A stretch of 6,628 nt of DNA, taken from Oscillospiraceae bacterium (GTDB lineage Bacteria > Bacillota > Clostridia > Oscillospirales > Oscillospiraceae). Position numbers and translations under genes: made by a program. Numbering within the stretch: position 1 is the first letter of the stretch; each line of letters starts with the position of its first letter. Shown piece by piece: positions 1 to 5,798 of the stretch. The stretch lies in NCBI GenBank assembly GCA_017378975.1, contig JAFNXT010000306.1, positions 1-6,628 on the forward strand, written 5' to 3'. Under the pieces are notes generated by a model. The model was not told the DNA's origin and ran no database searches. It saw only the letters and a list, made by a program, of their open reading frames with translations.

Positions 1-407
1 GCGAGGTCATCGGCTCCGGCGGCAAGACCATCCAGAAGATCTGCGCCGACACCGGTGCCAAGGTGGACATCGAGGACGACGGTTCCGTGTTCATCTCCGC
101 TGTGGACTCCGCCTGCGCTTACGCCGCCAAGAAGATGATCGATGACATCTGCTTCGTCCCCGAGGTGGGCAAGCTGTACTACGGCAAGGTGGTCCGCATC
201 CTGCCCATCGGCGCCTTCGTGGAGATCGCCCCCGGCCATGACGGCATGGTGCACATCTCCAAGCTGGAGAACCGCCGTGTGGAGAAGGTCGAGGACGTGC
301 TGAACCTGGGCGACATGACCTGGGTCAAGTTCATGGGCTTCGACGAGAAGGGCCGCGCCAACTTCAGCCGCCGCGACGCGCTGAAGGAGCTGGCTGAGAA
401 CCAGTGA
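1..407 (+). CDS. pnp: Polynucleotide phosphorylase, C-terminal part (KH and S1 domains), partial
   Basis: This is the 3' end of the gene for PNPase, the phosphorolytic 3'-5' exoribonuclease of mRNA decay. The frame is open from base 3 to TGA 405-407, giving 134 visible residues; the two catalytic RNase PH domains lie outside the window. Visible residues 1-50 are a KH domain, with the GxxG loop (GSGG, residues 4-7) followed by KTIQKI and the VDIEDDG strand that is typical of PNPase. Residues 57-124 are an S1 RNA-binding domain, recognisable from GKVVRILPIGAFVEI, GHDGMVHISKL and the final strand with NFSRRDAL. The tail after S1 is short (KELAENQ), as in Gram-positive PNPases, without the RNase E-binding extension seen in proteobacteria. 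A strong intrinsic terminator follows 13 bases after the stop. In many bacteria rpsO lies upstream; that cannot be seen here. Identification is very secure. Confidence 0.97.
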   Translation, partial: EVIGSGGKTIQKICADTGAKVDIEDDGSVFISAVDSACAYAAKKMIDDICFVPEVGKLYYGKVVRILPIGAFVEIAPGHDGMVHISKLENRRVEKVEDVLNLGDMTWVKFMGFDEKGRANFSRRDALKELAENQ

Positions 408-415
408 TATCATGA

Positions 416-455
416 TAAAAACAGTCCCCTCCGATCTTCGGCGGGGACTGTTTTT
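416..455 (+). terminator. Intrinsic terminator of pnp
   Basis: A 9-bp perfect stem, ACAGTCCCC (421-429) with GGGGACTGT (443-451), is extended after one T/C mismatch by a 4-bp stem, CCGA (431-434) with TCGG (438-441), closing on a TCT loop. The right arm runs into a T-tract (451-455). An A-tract precedes the left arm (416-421), so the hairpin could also stop minus-strand transcription. It sits 13 bases after the pnp stop codon. Confidence 0.94.
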
Positions 456-457
456 AT

Positions 458-572
458 AGATACGAGATATGAGCTACGAGATACGAGATATTTTTTGGGC
501 CGTACACGGTGCGTTCCCTCCTGTCGTCCTGACTGCGGATATCTCATATCTCATATCTCGTATCTCTTATCT
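458..572. repeat. Inverted repeat built from degenerate 7-bp tandem units
   Basis: The left arm (458-491) reads as heptamers such as ATACGAG, ATATGAG, CTACGAG, ATACGAG. The right arm (539-572) reads as their complements: ATCTCAT twice, then ATCTCGT and ATCTCTT. The 34-base arms match at 29 positions when one is reverse-complemented, and enclose a 47-base loop (492-538) that shows no repeat. A T-run follows each arm (491-496 and 572-578). As RNA it could form one long imperfect hairpin ending in a U-tract, so it may back up the pnp terminator. It resembles a small palindromic intergenic repeat (MITE or REP-like). No transposase is present and I see no convincing target-site duplication. Confidence 0.75.
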
Positions 573-628
573 TTTTTTGTGGATGCATTGTGAATTCTTC
601 ATTCTGCATTTTCTCCGTGTGATCTGGG

Positions 629-682
629 GTAGGGACACCCGTCCTCGGGTGTCCGCGGACACCGCAGGAGCGGTGTCCCTAC
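629..682. repeat. 54-bp palindromic element with two internal hairpins
   Basis: The outer ends are a perfect 11-base inverted repeat, GTAGGGACACC (629-639) and GGTGTCCCTAC (672-682). Inside are two perfect 9-bp hairpins. Hairpin 1 pairs GGACACCCG (633-641) with CGGGTGTCC (646-654) around loop TCCT. Hairpin 2 pairs GGACACCGC (657-665) with GCGGTGTCC (670-678) around loop AGGA. The two loops are complementary. The centre, GGTGTCCGCGGACACC (648-663), is a 16-bp perfect palindrome. The element can therefore fold as one long hairpin or as two small ones. A partial extra copy (CGGGTGTCCGC) lies at 706-716. It looks like a dispersed intergenic repeat unit; its function is unknown. Confidence 0.8.
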
Positions 683-761
683 GTTTTCTCCGCGGATCGT
701 ACAAACGGGTGTCCGCCCCCGGTGGGATCTGGGGCAGGTATACGAAATTGGGCGTGGGGTA

Positions 762-790
762 TTGCGATATGGATGTATCGATAGTATGAT
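762..790 (+). promoter_or_regulatory. Sigma-A-type promoter of the EIIC_2 gene, with overlapping palindrome
   Basis: TTGCGA (762-767) and TATGAT (785-790) are separated by exactly 17 bases, which would start transcription near 797 and leave a leader of about 25 bases before GTG 822. The promoter is overlaid by a symmetric interrupted palindrome: CGATAT (765-770), TATCGATA (776-783) and ATATCG (789-794), with the outer halves equidistant from the centre. That layout is compatible with an operator for a dimeric repressor, but this is inference. The promoter position argues against starting the protein at the upstream in-frame TTG 762 or ATG 786. Confidence 0.6.
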
Positions 791-821
791 ATCGACATCA
801 AAGAAAAAGGAAGTGATCCTT

Positions 822-1904
822 GTGGGTAAGTTCAAGGCGTTTTTGAAGCGTAAGGACATCCTGCTCTCCGGTAAGCGGTACGGCATCGATGCGCTGGGGG
901 CCATGGCGCAGGGGCTGTTCTGCACCTTGCTGGTGGGCACGATCCTGAACACCCTCGGTCAGCAGTTCGGCATCTCCGTGCTGACGGAGCCGGTGGTGGG
1001 GGACTACACCGTGGGCGGTCTGGCCTCGGCCATGGTGGGTCCGGGCATCGCCGTGGCGATCGGCTTCGCCCTCCGGTGTCCGCCGCTGGTGCTGTTCTCC
1101 CTGATCCCGGTGGGCTACGCCACCAACACGCTGGGCGGTGCCGGTGGCCCGCTGGCGGTGTACTTCGTGGCGATCGTGGCCACCGAGTGCGGCAAGCTGG
1201 TATCCAAAGAGACCAAGATCGACATTTTGGTGACCCCGATCGTGACCGTTTTGGTGGGCGTCGGTGCGGCCTGTCTGGTGGCCAAGCCCATCGGCAGTGC
1301 GGCCTCCGCCGTGGGTGACGCGATCATGTGGGCCACGGAGCTCCAGCCCTTCCTCATGGGCGTGGTGGTGTCGGCACTGGTGGGCATCGCCCTGACTCTG
1401 CCGATCTCCTCCGCCGCCATCTGCGCCGCGCTGAGCCTGACGGGCCTTGCCGGTGGCGCGGCGGTGGCCGGCTGCTGTGCCCAGATGGTGGGCTTCGCCG
1501 TCATGAGCTTCCGGGAGAACCGCTGGGGCGGTCTGGTGGCACAGGGCGTGGGCACCAGTATGCTCCAGATGCCCAACATCATCAAAAACCCCCGGATCTG
1601 GATCCCACCCACGGTGGCATCCATGATCACGGGCCCGATCGCCACCTGCGTGTTCCGGCTCCAGATGAACGGCGCGCCGGTGTCCTCCGGCATGGGCACC
1701 TGCGGCTTCGTGGGCCAGATCGGTGTGTACACCGGCTGGGTCAACGATGTGGCCGCCGGGACCAAGGCCGCCATCACCGCCATGGACTGGGTGGGGATGG
1801 CGCTGATCTGCTTCGTCCTGCCAGCGATCCTCAGCGTGGTGTCCTGTGAAGTCCTGCGCAAGCTCGGCTGGATCCGGGAAGGGGATCTGAAGCTGGATCT
1901 GTAA
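822..1904 (+). CDS. PTS EIIC_2 / PfoR-like multi-pass membrane protein
   Basis: This 360-residue, very hydrophobic and Gly/Ala-rich protein matches the PTS_EIIC_2 family (PF13303), historically named after the PfoR regulator of perfringolysin in Clostridium perfringens. Family signatures are the N-terminus FLKRKDILLSGKRYGIDALG (residues 7-26), LPISSAAIC (193-201), GGAAVAGCCAQMVGFAVMSF (211-230), the block around MLQMPNIIKNPRIWIPP (247-263) and GAPVSSGMGTCGFVGQIGV (284-302). About 8-10 membrane segments are evident. The start is placed at GTG 822 because AGGAAG (808-813) lies 8 bases upstream and the family N-terminus begins there; the in-frame ATG 786 overlaps the -10 box. By family, it may move a sugar or small solute or act as a membrane regulator; no substrate can be named. 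No EIIA or EIIB domain or gene is in the window, so phosphotransfer is not shown. The gene appears to be a single-gene unit with its own promoter and terminator. Confidence 0.88.
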   Translation: MGKFKAFLKRKDILLSGKRYGIDALGAMAQGLFCTLLVGTILNTLGQQFGISVLTEPVVGDYTVGGLASAMVGPGIAVAIGFALRCPPLVLFSLIPVGYATNTLGGAGGPLAVYFVAIVATECGKLVSKETKIDILVTPIVTVLVGVGAACLVAKPIGSAASAVGDAIMWATELQPFLMGVVVSALVGIALTLPISSAAICAALSLTGLAGGAAVAGCCAQMVGFAVMSFRENRWGGLVAQGVGTSMLQMPNIIKNPRIWIPPTVASMITGPIATCVFRLQMNGAPVSSGMGTCGFVGQIGVYTGWVNDVAAGTKAAITAMDWVGMALICFVLPAILSVVSCEVLRKLGWIREGDLKLDL

Positions 1905-1913
1905 AAATGATGT

Positions 1914-1954
1914 CATCACGAGGAGACCCGGATCGGGCCTCCTCGTGATGCTTT
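1914..1954 (+). terminator. Intrinsic terminator after the EIIC_2 gene
   Basis: A 12-bp perfect stem, CATCACGAGGAG (1914-1925) with CTCCTCGTGATG (1939-1950), is continued after an A/C mismatch by CCCG (1927-1930) with CGGG (1934-1937), closed by a GAT loop. The tail is weak (CTTT, 1951-1954), although a T6 run lies further on at 1994-1999. The stem begins 10 bases after the stop codon. Its plan (long stem, one mismatch, 4-bp cap, 3-base loop) copies that of the pnp terminator. Confidence 0.85.
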
Positions 1955-2000
1955 ATGTTGCGAAAAGCCTTGGGATCGCCCTGTGGGCAGGTCTTTTTTC

Positions 2001-2029
2001 TTGCGAAATCTGGGGAAGAACGGTATAAT
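2001..2029 (+). promoter_or_regulatory. Sigma-A-type promoter of the macro-TIR gene
   Basis: TTGCGA (2001-2006) and a perfect TATAAT (2024-2029) are separated by 17 bases. Transcription would start near 2036, giving a leader of about 39 bases before ATG 2075. The -35 hexamer is identical to that of the EIIC_2 promoter. The octamer TTGCGAAA that contains it also occurs 43 bases upstream at 1958-1965. The promoter makes the upstream in-frame ATG 1955 and other early starts implausible. Confidence 0.75.
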
Positions 2030-2074
2030 AAAGGAAAAGTGCCAGGATCCTGGCAGAAGAAGGAGATGACTGTG

Positions 2075-3124
2075 ATGGAAGCCTTGTCCCGTTGTGAAGT
2101 CTGTACCGACCACGGTGTGAAATCGGTGGAGGTATATCATGCGGACGTGTGCAAATTTTCCGAGCCGATCGATATCCTGACCACTTCTGCCTTCCGGGGG
2201 TCCTACATCCCCATGGAAGGGACGGTGTTCCACGCCTTGGACCGGCGGGGGATCTCGGTGCAGGCGCTGGCGAAGGCACCCATGATCGATCTGCGACAGC
2301 CCTGCCATATCTGGCTGTCCCGGAAAGTGGAGGATGCCCGGTGTCAGATCGGGCGGATCGGCTGTGTGGAGCTGCTCGGTGAGGATCAGATCGATCAGGA
2401 AGTGACCTCGGTGGAAGGGGCCATGCTGGATTCCATCCGGGCGTATTTCGCCATGCTGGATATGGCGGCGATCTACGGGGTCCCCATGCAGACCGTGGCC
2501 ATGCCCCTGCTGGGCAGTGGCGATCAGAACATCTCCGCCCACCTGATGCTGGTGCCCCTGATCCGGGAGTGCGTGGCGTTTTTGAAGCGTGACCGCAATG
2601 TCCGGCGGATCTGCTTCATCGAGCGCGATCTCCATAAGGCCCGGATGATCGGTGAGTATGTTATGGATTCCTATCAACTGATGCAGGCAGGCGCCCTGAA
2701 GCCTGTGCCGGAACAGGAAACACGGAAGCAGGCGTTCATCAGCTATTCTTCCGGGGATCTGGACGTGGCCCGGTCCCTGTGTGAGAAGCTGGAGGCCAGA
2801 GGCATGTCGGTATGGTACGCCAAACGGGACTGTAAGGATGCCTACGCCGGTTCGATCGTGGAAGCGCTGGAGAAGAGCCAGTGCTTCATCCTGATCCTGA
2901 GCCGGAACAGTCTGGCTTCTCAGCATGTGCTCAATGAGATCGATCTGGCCTTCCAGCGGCTCCCGGATGGTATCACCTTCAAGCTGTTCCGGGTGGACCC
3001 GACCCCCTTCCCGGCATCGTTCCGGTACTATCTGTCCCGTCAGAACTGGGTCGAAGCCTATCTGCCGCCCATGGAGGAACGGCTGGAGGAGTTCGCTGAC
3101 TATGTGGCAGATCCCAAGATGTGA
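2075..3124 (+). CDS. Macro-like domain fused to a TIR domain (putative NAD+-linked signalling or defence protein)
   Basis: This is a 349-residue soluble protein with no signal peptide or membrane helix. Residues about 15-197 look like a divergent macro (ADP-ribose-binding type) domain: VEVYHADVCKFSEPIDILTT near the front, SAFRGSYIPMEGTVFHAL, then VAMPLLGSGDQNIS (141-154), which matches the macro phosphate-binding loop pattern (PxLGxG). A short linker (about 205-217) leads to a TIR domain, residues 218-345. The TIR has box 1 AFISYSS (220-226), a WYAKRD strand (247-252), YAGSIVEALEKSQCFILILS (257-276) and SQHVLNEIDLAF (282-293); E288 aligns with the catalytic glutamate of NAD+-cleaving TIRs such as SARM1. 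The inference is that it cleaves NAD+ or makes an ADP-ribose-type signal, with the macro half binding such a molecule. The start ATG 2075 has AAGGAG (2060-2065) 9 bases upstream; GTG 2072 is possible. The gene has its own promoter and no recognisable Thoeris partner nearby. The TIR call is firm; the macro call is moderate. Confidence 0.85.
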   Translation: MEALSRCEVCTDHGVKSVEVYHADVCKFSEPIDILTTSAFRGSYIPMEGTVFHALDRRGISVQALAKAPMIDLRQPCHIWLSRKVEDARCQIGRIGCVELLGEDQIDQEVTSVEGAMLDSIRAYFAMLDMAAIYGVPMQTVAMPLLGSGDQNISAHLMLVPLIRECVAFLKRDRNVRRICFIERDLHKARMIGEYVMDSYQLMQAGALKPVPEQETRKQAFISYSSGDLDVARSLCEKLEARGMSVWYAKRDCKDAYAGSIVEALEKSQCFILILSRNSLASQHVLNEIDLAFQRLPDGITFKLFRVDPTPFPASFRYYLSRQNWVEAYLPPMEERLEEFADYVADPKM

Positions 3125-3130
3125 CCGCTA

Positions 3131-3159
3131 TTGACACCGGATGTGGGCGAGGCTATAAT
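3131..3159 (+). promoter_or_regulatory. Perfect-consensus sigma-A promoter of the glycosyltransferase operon
   Basis: TTGACA (3131-3136) and TATAAT (3154-3159) are both exact consensus hexamers with 17-base spacing, beginning only 6 bases after the macro-TIR stop codon. The predicted start is near 3166, giving a leader of about 23 bases with AAGGAGG (3177-3183) before ATG 3189. There is no terminator between the macro-TIR gene and this promoter, so some read-through into the operon is likely. Confidence 0.85.
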
Positions 3160-3188
3160 AGAAAGATGCTGATGCCAAGGAGGCTCTT

Positions 3189-4154
3189 ATGGATAAGATC
3201 GCGGTGCTGATCCCCTGCTATAACGAAGCGCTGTCCATCGCCAAGGTGGTCACAGACTGGAAGACAGCGCTTCCGGAAGCGGTGATCTATGTATATGACA
3301 ATAATTCCACCGACGGCACGGGGCAGATCGCTCGTCAGGCCGGCGCGGTGGTGCGCCCGGAGTATAAACAGGGCAAGGGCAATGTGATCCGCCGGATGTT
3401 CCGGGAAGTGGATGCTTCGTGCTATCTGATGGTGGATGGGGATGATACCTATCCGCCGGACCGTGCCCGGGAGATGGTGGATCTGGTGCTTGAGAAAAAG
3501 GTGGATATGGTGATCGGCGACCGGCTGTCCTCCACCTATTTCACCGAGAACAAGCGTCCCTTCCACGATTTCGGCAACAAGCTGGTCCGTGGTACCATCA
3601 ACCTGTTGTTCAAAAGCGAGATCAAGGATATCATGACCGGTTGCCGGGCCTTCAGCTACCAGTTCGTCAAGAGCTTCCCGGTGCTGTCCAAGGGCTTCGA
3701 GATCGAGACGGAGATGACGATCTGCGCCATCGACCGGAACATGTATCTGGAGAACGTGGTGATCCCCTATCGGGACCGGGCCGAGGGCAGTGAGTCCAAG
3801 CTCAATACCCTCTCCGACGGTTTCCGGGTCCTGCTGACCATCGGCAAGCTCTTCCGGGATTACCGGCCTTTCCTGTTCTTTGGGTCCATCGCTCTGGTCC
3901 TTGCGCTGGTCTCCGGGGGCTTCTTCCTGCCGATCTTGCTGGAGTATCTCAAGAGTGGTATGGTGCCCCAATTCCCTACCCTCATCATTTGCGGCTTCGT
4001 GGCTGTGGCGGCGATCCAGTCTTTCTTCTCCGGGCTCATCCTGGAGAGCCTGCGGCATAAGAGCAGACAGGACTTTGAGCGGACTCTCCACCAGATCGGA
4101 CGAGAGGAGCAACAGCTCCTGGCTGCAAGTCAGGAGGAGCGTGTGGGCTTATGA
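3189..4154 (+). CDS. Family 2 glycosyltransferase, polyprenyl-phosphate sugar synthase type
   Basis: This 321-residue protein has a GT2 (GT-A fold) catalytic domain followed by two membrane helices. Motifs in order are IPCYNE (8-13), the nucleotide-binding strand VYDNNSTDGT (35-44), the GKGNVIRRMF region (62-71), the metal-binding DGDDTYP (83-89), GDRLSS (110-115), DIMTGCRAF (147-155), GFEIETEM (169-176) and the EGSESKLNT block (199-207). Helices lie at about 226-250 and 262-284, followed by a charged tail. This is the architecture of dolichol/undecaprenyl-phosphate mannose or glucose synthases (DPM1/GtrB-like), which transfer a sugar from a nucleotide donor to polyprenyl phosphate at the inner face of the membrane. 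The sugar cannot be read from sequence. AAGGAGG lies 5 bases before the ATG. The gene overlaps its downstream neighbour by four bases (ATGA), so the pair is probably translationally coupled and works together. Confidence 0.92.
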   Translation: MDKIAVLIPCYNEALSIAKVVTDWKTALPEAVIYVYDNNSTDGTGQIARQAGAVVRPEYKQGKGNVIRRMFREVDASCYLMVDGDDTYPPDRAREMVDLVLEKKVDMVIGDRLSSTYFTENKRPFHDFGNKLVRGTINLLFKSEIKDIMTGCRAFSYQFVKSFPVLSKGFEIETEMTICAIDRNMYLENVVIPYRDRAEGSESKLNTLSDGFRVLLTIGKLFRDYRPFLFFGSIALVLALVSGGFFLPILLEYLKSGMVPQFPTLIICGFVAVAAIQSFFSGLILESLRHKSRQDFERTLHQIGREEQQLLAASQEERVGL

Positions 4155-5755
4155 AGATGCCATCCTCGTTGCGCCGTCTGCGTGGCCCATTCTCCCATCT
4201 CCGTTTGGTAGATATGATCGTGGTCCCCTGTGTGGCGGTCCTGTTTGGCCTGTGTGCCATGCTGACGCCGGTATATCGCCGGAACTCCACCAGCTCCTGC
4301 AACATCCTGCTGTTCGTTGTGGGCGTGCTGGGGTTCCTTGCGGTCTGGCTGGGGCTGGAGATCCTGATCGATCATGCCTGCCGTCGCAGACCCCGGTTCA
4401 AGATTCCCCTCTCCGGGCGGAAGCTGGGCCTGTGTCTGTTCGCTCTGTTCACTGCGGTGGGCGTATGGAACCTGCTGGTCTATTATCCCGGTACCGGTAT
4501 GTACGACACTCTGGCGATCGTCTCCCGACCGATCACCCAGATGTCGAACCAGCATCCCTGGTTCTACTGCTCTGGCGTCCGGCTTTTGGTGAAGGTGGTA
4601 CTGGCCCTGGGTGGCGGCTATGAGCTGGCACTGGTGCTGTGCAGTGTGATCCAGATCCTGCTGACCTCCGGCGTCTATACCTATCTGCTCCTGTGGCTGA
4701 AGGACAAGGGGACCCACCCTGTGGTCTGGCTCCTAGCCGTGGCCTTCTATGCCTTCTACCCGATCCTGGGGCTGTATATGGTGACCCTGTTCAAGGACAT
4801 CCCCTTTTCCCTCCTGCTGACGGTCTGGGTCCCGGTGCTCTATGAATACTGGCAGACCAAGGGGGAGTGCCTGCAGACCAAGCGGTATCAGAACACCTGT
4901 ATCGTCCTGATCATCTACGCTCTTTTGCGTAACAACGGCATCTATGTCACCGCCTTCATCCTTGCCGTCATGCTGATCACTGCCCTGCGGCAGTGGAAGC
5001 AGATCGCCATGCTGGCGGCGGCGCTGGCTCTGGTCATGGTGGGTAGCTCCGCCTTCGAGACCTATCTGGATGTGACCCACCTCTTCAAGGAGACCGTTGG
5101 CATCCCTCTGCAGCAGGTGGCGGCCGTGGTGACCTATGGTGATCAGATCGAGCCTGAGGACCTGGAGTTCATCGATCAGGTGCTGTCGGTGGACTTTATC
5201 CGGGAAAAATACGATCCTTACACCGCCGACCGGCTGAAATGGAACGGCGCGCCCATCAACAACGACTTCCTCAATGAAAACAAGGTAGAGTTCCTGAAGG
5301 TCTGGCTCCGGCTGGGTCTGAAAAATCCGGGACTCTACTGGGAGGCTTACCTAAAGAACACCTACGGCTTCTGGTCGCTGGATGGCAGCGATATCAATGT
5401 GAAGTACACCACCCTCTACGTCCAGGCCTTCGACGACTGGATCCGGGAGAACGAGGTGGGCATCAAGGATGTCCTGCCTCCGGGACTGCAGAGCTTCTGT
5501 GAGACCGTCGGCCAGATGACCCTGACCCCGCTGGGAGCGGGTGCTTTCTTCTGGATCTACCTGTTGCTGGTGACCCAACTGCTCCGCCGCTACGACTGGC
5601 GGATGATCCTGTTGGCGGCTCCCTCTCTGGGATGCTGGTTGACCCTGATGATCTCCACCCCGGTGGCTTACCAGTGGCGCTACCTCTTCAGCGTCCCGAT
5701 CACGATCCCGGTCTTCCTTGGGCTCCTGTTCGTTCGGAAAAAGAAAAAAGTATAA
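4151..5755 (+). CDS. Polytopic membrane protein, DUF6020/GT-C-like putative glycosyltransferase
   Basis: This 534-residue protein has about 11-12 hydrophobic segments: most lie between residues 21 and 300 and three between 464 and 528. A hydrophilic domain of about 160 residues (300-460) lies between them, and a basic tail RKKKKV ends the protein. Resembling DUF6020 and other GT-C-type proteins, it has YYPGTGMYD (111-119) just after the third membrane segment, where GT-C enzymes commonly place a catalytic acidic residue (here perhaps D119), then NQHPWFY (133-139), LFKDIPFS (213-220) and LLRNNGIY (258-265). The likely role is to use a lipid-linked sugar, made by the upstream GT2, to glycosylate a cell-surface polymer or protein; this is inference from topology and operon. 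The start ATG 4151 overlaps the preceding stop (ATGA), with AGGAGGAG (4132-4139) 11 bases upstream; ATG 4157 is an alternative. The family name is from memory of motifs and is moderate in certainty. Confidence 0.78.
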   Translation: MKMPSSLRRLRGPFSHLRLVDMIVVPCVAVLFGLCAMLTPVYRRNSTSSCNILLFVVGVLGFLAVWLGLEILIDHACRRRPRFKIPLSGRKLGLCLFALFTAVGVWNLLVYYPGTGMYDTLAIVSRPITQMSNQHPWFYCSGVRLLVKVVLALGGGYELALVLCSVIQILLTSGVYTYLLLWLKDKGTHPVVWLLAVAFYAFYPILGLYMVTLFKDIPFSLLLTVWVPVLYEYWQTKGECLQTKRYQNTCIVLIIYALLRNNGIYVTAFILAVMLITALRQWKQIAMLAAALALVMVGSSAFETYLDVTHLFKETVGIPLQQVAAVVTYGDQIEPEDLEFIDQVLSVDFIREKYDPYTADRLKWNGAPINNDFLNENKVEFLKVWLRLGLKNPGLYWEAYLKNTYGFWSLDGSDINVKYTTLYVQAFDDWIRENEVGIKDVLPPGLQSFCETVGQMTLTPLGAGAFFWIYLLLVTQLLRRYDWRMILLAAPSLGCWLTLMISTPVAYQWRYLFSVPITIPVFLGLLFVRKKKKV

Positions 5756-5794
5756 AAAAGGGACTGTTGCAAAATGAACGTTTGCAACAGTCCC
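5754..5794 (-). terminator. Strong hairpin with T-tract on the minus strand (left cap of the array)
   Basis: A perfect 14-bp stem, GGGACTGTTGCAAA (5760-5773) with TTTGCAACAGTCCC (5781-5794), has a 7-base loop. On the plus strand it is followed by TCGTGTCG, not by a T-tract; on the minus strand the stem runs directly into six T (complement of 5754-5759). It should therefore end leftward transcripts coming from groEL after they have crossed the hairpin array. It begins 4 bases after the stop codon of the membrane protein gene. Confidence 0.82.
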
Positions 5795-5798
5795 TCGT

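Larger units (their letters stand above)
408..821. other. 414-bp non-coding stretch between pnp and the EIIC_2 gene
   Basis: I find no credible gene here. The stretch holds the pnp terminator, an inverted heptamer repeat (458-572), a double-hairpin element (629-682) and a sigma-A-like promoter (762-790). Between them, 573-628 and 683-761 carry only fragments: an 11-base direct copy of part of the double hairpin (CGGGTGTCCGC at 646-656 and again at 706-716) and a 9-base word, GATCTGGGG, at 621-629 and 726-734. The short open frames that cross this stretch translate the palindromes, lack ribosome binding sites and resemble no protein family I know. The size and repeat density suggest a landing place for intergenic repeats rather than a lost gene. 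Confidence 0.7.

Noticed and set aside
469..789. Possible 106-codon gene after pnp
   Set aside because: It reads through both palindromic repeat elements, has no Shine-Dalgarno sequence, and ends in the promoter of the EIIC_2 gene.
798..1919. Minus-strand open frame of 373 codons opposite the EIIC_2 gene
   Set aside because: It is a codon-bias shadow of a GC-rich gene, very rich in His, Gly and Asp, with no recognisable motif, while the plus-strand product is a clear family member.
1978..1999. Second terminator hairpin (GCCC-TGT-GGGC followed after 5 bases by T6)
   Set aside because: The stem is only 4 bp and the T-run is not adjacent; it may help the weak tail of the previous terminator but cannot be supported alone.
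1955..2074. N-terminal extension of the macro-TIR protein by 40 residues
   Set aside because: It would begin at the foot of the previous terminator and upstream of a good promoter (2001-2029); the Shine-Dalgarno AAGGAG at 2060-2065 fits ATG 2075.
1916..2926. Minus-strand open frame of 336 codons opposite the macro-TIR gene
   Set aside because: It has His/Gln-rich low-complexity translation, crosses the terminator and promoter of the plus-strand gene, and lacks any domain signature.
3153..4112. Minus-strand open frame of 319 codons opposite the glycosyltransferase
   Set aside because: It mirrors the strongly conserved GT2 gene and has no ribosome binding site or motif.
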